Positions 1 to 6,459 of a DNA stretch of 64,000 nt are shown one piece after another; within the stretch, counting starts at the first letter, position 1, and each line of letters starts with the position of its first letter. This DNA is from Flavitalea plasmicola (GTDB lineage Bacteria; Bacteroidota; Bacteroidia; Chitinophagales; Chitinophagaceae): the NCBI RefSeq assembly GCF_030546645.1, contig NZ_JAUOTO010000013.1:1-64000 (forward strand), in the 5' to 3' direction. Both the position numbers and the translations under genes were made by a program. The notes beneath the pieces were generated by a model that was not told where the DNA came from, made no database searches, and saw only the letters and a program-made list of their open reading frames with translations.

Positions 1-83
1 AAAAACAATCGATCTTTGTAAAGGAAGAATGAATTAAAAGTCTAAATCAACCTTGTCCTAAAAGCGATAAGGCTTCACTATCA

Positions 84-749
84 TTGCTAATTTGTTTTGC
101 CGATATTTTGTTCTTCAATGTCTATATCTCAGGTTTAAGAACAAATGCAGCCAAGGTGCAGGAATTATTTGACTGCAATTTATTTGGCCTGTCCTGGAAC
201 GGAACAAATAGTGGCACTAAACCCGAAGCTCATATAATAGAACAAAATGCGGAAAAATTGGTGCCGGATCCAAAAATGCCATTAGAAAACTGGTACGATA
301 TTAATTTAGACGGTTTGTCAAATGAAAGAAGTATTTTATTATGCCAGGAGACGAATTTATTTTATGATGGCAAGCTGAGGGAACATTTTAAAACTGCAAA
401 TATCCTCTGTTGCATATCTGTTTTTGTAATTTCTCTGGGTATTGCAATTATTACAGATATTAAAGTTCGCACCTACCTTACGACTGTCCTACTTCCTGTC
501 TTGCCTGTGATTACCATAACGCTCAAGACAATCATGGAAAATAGGAAATCTTTGTCAGCATCTTCAGACTTAAAAAAAACAGTATTGCAATTAAAATTAA
601 GCCAGCAAGATCCAACGATGCAAGAGTTACGCCAGGTCCAAGATAAGATATATTGTAGCAGAAAGGATAGCGCGCTTGTTCCAGAATGGTATTATAAATG
701 GAGGCGTTCAAGACTTGAAAAGGCGATGAAAGCAAATGCGGATCATTGA
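84..749 (+). CDS. S-4TM family putative pore-forming effector, N-terminally truncated
   Basis: The segment AAKVQELFDC..LGLSWN, the later LENWYDI motif and the CQETNLFYDGKLREHF block match the conserved core of S-4TM proteins. These are predicted four-helix membrane pore formers linked to SMODS/CBASS cyclic-nucleotide defence. Two hydrophobic helices follow (about residues 107-150), then a charged C-terminal tail. The family is usually near 300 residues, so the first transmembrane helix and roughly 60-80 residues are missing. The frame is closed upstream by a TGA at 30-32, and the only start is a TTG at 84 inside what should be the second helix. The gene is therefore probably a decayed remnant, unless a frameshift joins it to sequence left of the window. 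The family call is recognition from memory; truncation is read directly. Any partner nucleotidyltransferase would lie outside the window. Confidence 0.6.
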   Translation: MLICFADILFFNVYISGLRTNAAKVQELFDCNLFGLSWNGTNSGTKPEAHIIEQNAEKLVPDPKMPLENWYDINLDGLSNERSILLCQETNLFYDGKLREHFKTANILCCISVFVISLGIAIITDIKVRTYLTTVLLPVLPVITITLKTIMENRKSLSASSDLKKTVLQLKLSQQDPTMQELRQVQDKIYCSRKDSALVPEWYYKWRRSRLEKAMKANADH

Positions 750-885
750 TATTTCCTGTAATTATAAGGGGGAAGATTTTCGATAGGATATCATCATTCC
801 CTCATTCTAATCTGTTATGATTTTAATTTAGAGGAACCATGACCTCAAAGAATATAATTTTTAATTTACCAAGCAATGTACAAAG

Positions 886-1419
886 ATGTGCAAACAAATA
901 TTTTATCATGCTGATCGGGACGCATCCTTGAAGCAAGGGCAAGAAATAGCATTGGGTGAGGATAATCTTTCATATTTTGGAAGAGTGTATTGGCCCATCA
1001 TACAATCCGCAAATATCCAGGAAATGAATTCGGCGCAACTGCGGGAGTACTATTTGGAAACGATTAAACGTGAACCCAGATATCATTTGTATTCCTCAAG
1101 ATTACAATCAATCTTTGCCGCAAACTCCATCCCAGAAGCTATTGTTTTCGCCAACTCCATTGAACCGAAGCCAAAACACCCAATCCCAATAATCGAAATA
1201 TATGCAACCAGGTTTTGGAATTTAGATTCGAACTGGTTAGATTTTGAGCCAGGTCCAAATCGCATTGACTTATATCGGGATTACTGGGAAGCAAAAATTA
1301 GCAACCATTGTCCTGATGTCGGCGAAAGACGGCCACCTCGATTGGAAGTAATGATAGCATTACCTGCAACTGCCGGAAAAATTGTACATATTGTAGAAGG
1401 AAACTCCGTCAGTAAATAA
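886..1419 (+). CDS. DUF2441-like protein of unknown function
   Basis: The 177-residue protein begins with an IFYHADRD..LKQGQEI block and has a central RLQSIFA..SIPEAIVFAN block, then an RLEVMIALPA segment near the C-terminus. This arrangement resembles DUF2441 proteins, whose function is unproven. There is no signal peptide or membrane helix. The start is uncertain: a good ribosome site (GAGG) precedes an ATG at 839, but that frame ends after 30 codons. The coding frame itself is only open from 865, and its first ATG is 886. A small indel between 839 and 886 would join the two, so the true N-terminus may have been longer. It follows the S-4TM remnant on the same strand and lies inside the inferred island. 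Confidence 0.5.
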   Translation: MCKQIFYHADRDASLKQGQEIALGEDNLSYFGRVYWPIIQSANIQEMNSAQLREYYLETIKREPRYHLYSSRLQSIFAANSIPEAIVFANSIEPKPKHPIPIIEIYATRFWNLDSNWLDFEPGPNRIDLYRDYWEAKISNHCPDVGERRPPRLEVMIALPATAGKIVHIVEGNSVSK

Positions 1420-1425
1420 TTTACA

Positions 1426-1548
1426 ATGCGCCAGGATATTTATGTAAACTGGCCAATTTTCAATGGAAGTTTGCCCCTTGTCATTCACAAAGAAAAAGTC
1501 AAAAAGTTTGGATATCTACCGACAGGAGAGTTTAGACCCAGATTTTAG
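1426..1548 (+). CDS. Small hypothetical ORF, 40 residues
   Basis: An ATG six bases after the stop of the DUF2441-like gene opens a 40-codon frame that begins MRQDIYVNWP and ends FRPRF before TAG. The composition is protein-like, with an aromatic/hydrophobic start and a basic centre. No ribosome-binding site is evident, so it may depend on coupling to the upstream gene. It could be a truncated N-terminus of a larger ancestral gene. No family is recognised. Confidence 0.25.
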   Translation: MRQDIYVNWPIFNGSLPLVIHKEKVKKFGYLPTGEFRPRF

Positions 1549-1783
1549 AAAATGAGATAATTTGCAAAAAAATTCAAATTACCTCCGGTATCAAATGTCG
1601 TTTGGCTTTATGAAAAGGTTTAAAATATGCTCAAAAAGGTTATAAGACTGATTTTGCTCAATTAATTATTTGATCTAAATTGTAACTGTTATTTCAAATC
1701 GTTGCAAAAGACTTCGGTGGAAAATTCGGTGCACCGCCAGCCACACGAGCACAATACATTGAAAATAAACCATATTGGAGGTT
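1549..1783. other. Non-coding AT-rich stretch inside the inferred island end
   Basis: No convincing gene is seen. Stops occur in all frames at short intervals. A 10-bp palindrome (cggtgcaccg, 1727-1736) is the only local structure noticed. Confidence 0.4.
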
Positions 1784-1808
1784 AGGTTCGAATCCCTCCC
1801 TCTCCGCA
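1784..1808 (+). other. tRNA-Ser 3'-end fragment, probable attachment-site scar
   Basis: The sequence aggttcgaatccctccc followed by tctccgca reads as the T-loop (TTCGAAT), the 3' half of the T-stem (ccctc), the 3' acceptor strand (cctctcc), a discriminator G and the CA of a class II serine tRNA. The 5' part of the tRNA is absent: the preceding bases do not complete the T-stem (ttagg where gaggg is expected), and no anticodon or variable arm is found upstream. Tyrosine recombinases of integrative elements commonly use exactly this part of a tRNA gene. The intact tRNA would be expected at the other end of the element, left of the window. Confidence 0.6.
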
Positions 1809-1841
1809 GATATTGGTTAACATAGATTAAAATAAAGAAAG

Positions 1842-1876
1842 AAGCCAGCAACGACGCACGTTTGCTGGCTTTTTAG
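1842..1876 (+). terminator. Intrinsic terminator behind the tRNA fragment
   Basis: A perfect 10-bp stem (aagccagcaa at 1842-1851 with ttgctggctt at 1862-1871) closes a 10-base loop and runs into a short T-rich tail. It sits 34 bases after the tRNA-Ser fragment, where the terminator of the original tRNA gene would be. This suggests that the ancestral chromosome resumes at the fragment. Confidence 0.65.
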
Positions 1877-1961
1877 TTTTTACTCTCGCCTGGTTTTATC
1901 CTCTTTTCTCGGGCAGAGTTTCGGTTTGCTCTTTTACCTTTAAAAGGATTTGCCACAGGGA

Positions 1962-2069
1962 AGTTCCCATTTACTTGCCAAAAACAGCACTAAACATTTG
2001 AATGCCTACCTGGAAACCTTGCAGGAAAAGGTTTACGAGATCAAAAGAAGGTTGTTCGTCAGCCAATGA
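1962..2069 (+). pseudogene. Remnant of a tyrosine-recombinase (phage-type integrase) N-terminal region
   Basis: One frame (1980-2069) reads KNSTKHLNAYLETLQEKVYE then IKRRL and stops at TGA. This is like the core-binding-domain helices of Bacteroidota tyrosine recombinases (LNAYLETL..KVYEI.R). Neighbouring frames carry fragments such as TGKFPF, consistent with accumulated indels. No catalytic R..HxxR..Y region is found downstream before the kinase gene. The assignment is pattern recognition over about 35 residues. Confidence 0.35.
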
Positions 2070-2307
2070 TCGTTTTCTTACTTAGATCTTCCTGCCTCAG
2101 GCAACAGACTTAAACCTTCGAATTCATTCCATTTGGTGCTAGTTGAAAAAGCAGGCAATATATTTCAATCGATCGGAGACAGCCTAGACCTGATAAAATC
2201 GCAGTAATGCTTAAAAAATAGTTATTTATACTTTGTAAAATTCATTATATTAGTCGAGAGCGTGTGTTCGATGATGATTAAAAGTTAGCCCCAGTCATTC
2301 TCCCCTT
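2070..2307. other. Intergenic region upstream of the TPR sensor kinase
   Basis: No gene is seen. A short open stretch ending near 2207 could be further integrase debris. The element tatactttg (2227-2235) is a weak match to a Bacteroidota -7 box and could start the kinase transcript. Confidence 0.3.
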
Positions 2308-4248
2308 ATGAGTAAAACAGTCGTTGTTATTGGTATATTGTTGATAGCGCTGCAACCATACCAGCCCTGCTGGGCGCAATCTGCCAACATTTCCCGGTTA
2401 CGAAGCAAGATACTTGCCAGGCAACAGCACCCTGGCTATTTAAAAGATACAGCCTATGTTGAATTACTTGACAGCCTGGCCTTTTCCTATTTCAGGATTA
2501 GCGTCGACAGCCTGATTTTCTACAGCGACAAAGCCCTGGAACTTGCAACCCAAATCGGGTATGCCAGGGGCCAGTCCATAAGTCTAAGGCATAAAGGAAA
2601 TGCCTATTTTGAACTGGGCGACTATTCAAAAATGTTACTGTATTACCAGGATGCACTTCGCGTGGCAGAGAAGGAGAACGATTCGCTATTAATGGCGAAA
2701 GCCATGTACAATATAGGGAATAATGCCTATCATGTAATAGGAAGAAATGAGGACGCCCGGAATATAATAAAAAAGGCAAGCGATATTTTTCAAATCAGGA
2801 AAGACAGCCTTGCCTGGTACATGGCAATAACTGTAATTGGGTCGCTTTGGGCCAATGATAAAAAGTACGAAGAGGCGTTGTCTTGTTTTAATCGTGCATT
2901 ACAGGTTGCAACTGCCCTGAAAGACAGGTATGCCATTGTGATAGTCAACGATCAAATTGGAAAGCTTTACCAGGCTGAAGGCAGGTTCAAAGAAGCATTG
3001 GCATCGTTACTTCAAGCCTGGGATTATTTTAGTAATACCGATGATATGACACGCCAGTCCCAATGCGCAAGCGAGGTTGCTGACGTATATATTCAGTTAA
3101 AGAACTACCCAATGGCTTTAAAATATGCCAGTATAAGTTTACAAAAGGCGCAGGCGGTAAAAAGTAAACCCCATATTCTGAACGCCGTTAATGAACTGGC
3201 AGCTACTTATGAAGCACTGGGCGATACTCGTTATGCATTGAAGTATTTCAAATTATTAAAGCAGGCTTCGGACAGTGTTGCTAATGAAACAATGCGTAAG
3301 AAAACAGAACAACTGGAGGCACGCTATGAATTCGAGAAAAAGGAAGCGCTTTTAAATGCTGCCCAGGAAAAAAAGGATGCCCTGAATAAAAGTATTGTTC
3401 AGAAAAAGGAACTGCAGATTTTCATTGCTTTGCTGTTGATCCTGTTACTTAGTCTGCTGGTTCTGTTACTAATCAGAAGTAGAGCAATCAAACAAAAGAA
3501 CAACCTGATACTGGAAACCAAAAATGAAGAAATAGAGCGACAAGCCCTGTTATTGTTGAAAAATAACCAGGAAAAAGACAACATGTTCTCCATCATTTCC
3601 CATGACCTGAAAGTGCCATTACATTCTCTAAAAGTGATACTGCAATTGCTGGGAGAAAATTACCAGGAAAAGGAAAATATCGAAAAGATATTGGAAGAAC
3701 TTCGCCGGGACGTTAATTATTCTTCAGATTTGGTGAATAACCTGCTGTTCTGGGCCAGTAGCCAGTTTAGGGGCAGTTCCGTTATGCCCGTTATATTTTC
3801 TGTACACCAGGTCATAACCGATGCTTTGCAAATTTTTATTAAACAGGCTGAGGCAAAAGGCATTAAGCTTAAGCATGAATTGACAGCTGAGGAAATAACT
3901 GTATGGGCCGACATGAATATGATACAGGTTATCATTCGTAACCTGGTGAGCAATGCTATTAAATTTTGTAATACGGGTAATACTATTACCGTTTCGGTAA
4001 GCACCTCCAATGCTGTAGTTACCATAAGCGTGGCAGATAACGGGATAGGCATACCACCGGAAACACTGGAAAAATTAAACCAGGGCCAAATGGTTTCCAC
4101 TTTTGGTACGGCAGATGAAAAGGGCATAGGCCTGGGCTTACGGTTATGTTATGAACTGGCCAAATTAAATAATGGCTTATTAACAGTGGAAAGCAAGCCT
4201 GGAGAAGGCAGCATCTTCTACCTGGCATTGCCCTGCAAGCCTTTGTAA
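2308..4248 (+). CDS. TPR-repeat sensor histidine kinase
   Basis: A 646-residue transmembrane kinase. A signal peptide (about residues 1-24) is followed by a periplasmic tetratricopeptide region (about 50-320), a coiled-coil (320-365), one transmembrane helix (about 367-390), a second short coil and the kinase core. The H-box reads SIISHDLKVP with the phospho-acceptor His at 432. The ATPase domain shows the N-box NLVSNAIKF (about 545), G1 DNGIGIP (about 577) and G2 GIGLGL (about 610). Such kinases sense through protein-protein contacts of the TPR domain and usually pass phosphate to a LuxR- or LytTR-type regulator. No response-regulator gene is adjacent, so it is an orphan kinase here. The start follows from the signal peptide. 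Confidence 0.9.
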   Translation: MSKTVVVIGILLIALQPYQPCWAQSANISRLRSKILARQQHPGYLKDTAYVELLDSLAFSYFRISVDSLIFYSDKALELATQIGYARGQSISLRHKGNAYFELGDYSKMLLYYQDALRVAEKENDSLLMAKAMYNIGNNAYHVIGRNEDARNIIKKASDIFQIRKDSLAWYMAITVIGSLWANDKKYEEALSCFNRALQVATALKDRYAIVIVNDQIGKLYQAEGRFKEALASLLQAWDYFSNTDDMTRQSQCASEVADVYIQLKNYPMALKYASISLQKAQAVKSKPHILNAVNELAATYEALGDTRYALKYFKLLKQASDSVANETMRKKTEQLEARYEFEKKEALLNAAQEKKDALNKSIVQKKELQIFIALLLILLLSLLVLLLIRSRAIKQKNNLILETKNEEIERQALLLLKNNQEKDNMFSIISHDLKVPLHSLKVILQLLGENYQEKENIEKILEELRRDVNYSSDLVNNLLFWASSQFRGSSVMPVIFSVHQVITDALQIFIKQAEAKGIKLKHELTAEEITVWADMNMIQVIIRNLVSNAIKFCNTGNTITVSVSTSNAVVTISVADNGIGIPPETLEKLNQGQMVSTFGTADEKGIGLGLRLCYELAKLNNGLLTVESKPGEGSIFYLALPCKPL

Positions 4249-4316
4249 TGCTTGTTGCCAAAGGCTGCTTCAATGGGGCCAATACAATAGTATCTGTATT
4301 GCAGAGGGTGAATCAC

Positions 4317-4736
4317 TTATAAACCGTTGGTTATAAACTTTGGATTAAAATACCTCATTCCAACTGCACTAGTGAAGGCAGAGGATACACAGGCCAGTCC
4401 ACTTACACCTATGTTCACGAGCTTATTTGCAGGCTTTTGCTTTAGGAAGTCAATTCCCTGGATATAACTTCCGCACATGATGGCAGTTGTTACCCGCAAA
4501 TAGGCCGCTTGAAACCGCTGATCTGGCGTGCCATGGTGGCTAGGATCGCTAAAAAAGTAATCGCCATTGGAATAAACATTGGCATAGTAAGATTGGATCT
4601 GGCTCCATGCATACTGCTTTGCCAAATCCATATAGAAACCGGAAAACGCATCGGCTTCCAACGCTCTATGCTCAGGCTTGTAATACTCATTCCAGTTATA
4701 GCTCCAAAAGCACCACCATTGCAGTATAGCTGTCAA
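4317..4736 (-). CDS. Hypothetical protein with an N-terminal hydrophobic segment
   Basis: The 139-residue reading starts at TTG (4736) with a hydrophobic, Trp-rich segment (TAILQWWCFW), followed by a soluble part with many Tyr/Phe residues and a final AFTSAVGMRYFNPKF. No family is recognised. The frame stays open upstream to about 4834 without an ATG. An ATG at 4833 lies one base out of frame (MKSACNNWERKAF..SRYFP), and dropping one G from the run at 4764-4768 would join it to ASRRATAFLL and the annotated frame. The gene may therefore be frameshifted at that run. It is convergent with the TPR kinase. Confidence 0.45.
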   Translation of the reverse strand: MTAILQWWCFWSYNWNEYYKPEHRALEADAFSGFYMDLAKQYAWSQIQSYYANVYSNGDYFFSDPSHHGTPDQRFQAAYLRVTTAIMCGSYIQGIDFLKQKPANKLVNIGVSGLACVSSAFTSAVGMRYFNPKFITNGL

Positions 4737-4862
4737 GAGAAAGGCCGTTGCGCGCCTCGATGCGGGGGAAATAACGAGAAATGAGCTGGCCAGGGAATGC
4801 TTTTCTTTCCCAATTGTTGCATGCGGACTTCATTTTCCGCATGTGATCAAATATGACAGTTC

Positions 4863-5423
4863 TCACTTCGACAAATCTGAAATATTGCCTGCGGCAGCAT
4901 GAAATTGTTCTTCATCTGTCGTCATGGGCTTGCCAGTGCTGTTCGGCTGGCCCTTACCCGTGGTGATCAGGCTCCACAAACTCAGCCGTATATAGTGGGT
5001 CCACCCATTCGAACAGACATCAAAACATTCATACGCGGGAACTAAACCCAGGTGAGTGAAACGGATTTGCGTCTTATTATCCTTTTTGGAGATTTCAAAA
5101 CTGATGCTTGTACCAACCCATTCGCTTTTGTCTTCCGTGAACCTGGCGTTACTGCCCAATTGACGGGAAGGAACATCGAAAATTCCAGGCTTAAAATAAT
5201 TGTCCATTACAAGCCAAACGACTTTTTCGTCAGCGATGACTTCTATCAATTTCAATTGACAACGATGAATGTCTTCGAAATGGTATAGAAACTCATCATT
5301 GAGCTTATCCGTGCTGCCTTCAATTTCCTCCGACCACCACCCGCGGACATTGGTAATGGCATTAAAAGCTTCTTTCGGTGTTTTGTCTACCAATATGGTA
5401 GTGGTAAAATCTGGCGTAGTCAT
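4863..5423 (-). CDS. SRPBCC (START-like/AHSA1) domain protein, copy 1
   Basis: A 186-residue cytosolic protein with the SRPBCC helix-grip pattern: the opening [18 protein letters not shown] strand-helix, the [12 protein letters not shown] segment, central strands, and the C-terminal helix containing ECFDVCSNGWTHYI. The family binds small hydrophobic ligands, and the substrate here is unknown. It shares long identical blocks with the genes at 13801 and 14732, so the three are paralogues. The start is 24 bp after the stop of the upstream SDR gene, so the two are likely co-transcribed. Its C-terminal tail is longer than in the other copies. Confidence 0.85.
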   Translation of the reverse strand: MTTPDFTTTILVDKTPKEAFNAITNVRGWWSEEIEGSTDKLNDEFLYHFEDIHRCQLKLIEVIADEKVVWLVMDNYFKPGIFDVPSRQLGSNARFTEDKSEWVGTSISFEISKKDNKTQIRFTHLGLVPAYECFDVCSNGWTHYIRLSLWSLITTGKGQPNSTGKPMTTDEEQFHAAAGNISDLSK

Positions 5424-5447
5424 TTTCTTTGTAATTTTTATTTTGTT

Positions 5448-6308
5448 TCAATTCAACATCCCCTGCATACCAAATGCAGTCAAAAATTGCTCGTATTGCT
5501 CTTTCACATGCTTATTGGCACTTTCCGCATAGTTCCCGGTTGCGGGATCCACAACAGTCCTTAAAGGCCTTTCACCTGTGGGCATATTAATGAGCTGCAG
5601 CACTGCGTCGGCAACCAATTGCGGATTGGGTTTCAATGCTTCAAACATTTGCCCGACACCTGCTCCAATTTGTTCAGGGACTTTTGCCAGATCTCCATAT
5701 CCGGCTATTACGGCAGCATCTGAGCCGGTCATTGTTTTTCCAAAAATTTCAGTGGGAAATGCCCCGGGTTGTATCATAATTACATCCACGCCCAAAGGTC
5801 TTACTTCATAGTGCAAGCCCTCCGTTAATCCTTCCAATGCGAACTTGGAACAATTGTACGCCATTTGAAATGGAAATGAGAAACGGCCTGCGACACTTGA
5901 AATATTAATGATCAACCCCTTTCCCTGCCTGCGCATTTGAGGCAATACCGCTCTGATGATCCTCCAGGGGCCTTTCACATTCACATCCATAGCTTTCTCC
6001 AGATCCCCTTCTGTAAACGTCTCGGCAATTCCGGTCGCATAGACGCCCGCATTATTTACCACCACATCGATGCTGCCTTCTTTCCTGATGATCATAGCGA
6101 CAGCATCAGTTACAGACTTTCCGTCGGTAACATCCACATCTACTACTTCAATGTTTGCCTGCTGAGCCAATTCCTTTGCTTTATCGGCATTACGCCCTTT
6201 CGTATCGCGCATGGCAGCATATACCTTGTGCCCTGCAGTCGCGCAACTGTTTGCCGCAAGCCAACCAAATCCGCTGTTCGTCCCGGTAATGAATATGACT
6301 TTTTTCAT
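5448..6308 (-). CDS. SDR family NAD(P)-dependent oxidoreductase
   Basis: A classical short-chain dehydrogenase of about 286 residues. The dinucleotide motif TGTNSGFG lies at residues 7-14, VVNNAG follows near 87, the catalytic Ser lies in the NISSVAG strand, and the active-site pair is YNCSK. The substrate cannot be told from the sequence. I chose the ATG at 6308 (MKKVIFITG) because the nucleotide-binding strand should start within a few residues. A longer reading from 6389 would run through the palindromic region upstream. It is divergent from the permease gene at 6460 and probably co-transcribed with the SRPBCC gene downstream. Confidence 0.88.
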   Translation of the reverse strand: MKKVIFITGTNSGFGWLAANSCATAGHKVYAAMRDTKGRNADKAKELAQQANIEVVDVDVTDGKSVTDAVAMIIRKEGSIDVVVNNAGVYATGIAETFTEGDLEKAMDVNVKGPWRIIRAVLPQMRRQGKGLIINISSVAGRFSFPFQMAYNCSKFALEGLTEGLHYEVRPLGVDVIMIQPGAFPTEIFGKTMTGSDAAVIAGYGDLAKVPEQIGAGVGQMFEALKPNPQLVADAVLQLINMPTGERPLRTVVDPATGNYAESANKHVKEQYEQFLTAFGMQGMLN

Positions 6309-6343
6309 TGCTTTTTTTTCCAAAATTAGGTAACCGAATGGTG

Positions 6344-6377
6344 ACCCATGGGTGGCACTAGTGCCATATACCCATGG
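6344..6377. promoter_or_regulatory. Nested palindromes between divergent genes, candidate operator
   Basis: A 10-bp palindrome (acccatgggt, 6344-6353) is followed by a 14-bp perfect palindrome (tggcactagtgcca, 6353-6366). A second copy of the first half (acccatgg, 6370-6377) then follows. The array lies 36 bp upstream of the SDR start and about 80 bp upstream of the permease start. That position suits a regulator controlling one or both divergent genes. The binding protein is unknown. Confidence 0.45.
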
Positions 6378-6459
6378 CGATATTGCCATATCTCCGGTTA
6401 AAAGACCCGTCCGATATATTTTTTTATGGAATTCCGCCTGTTTTGCATTTCACCTGGTT

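Noticed and set aside
4280..4301. Hairpin caataca/tgtattg as terminator of the TPR kinase
   Set aside because: The 7-bp stem is AT-rich and has no T-run on either side.
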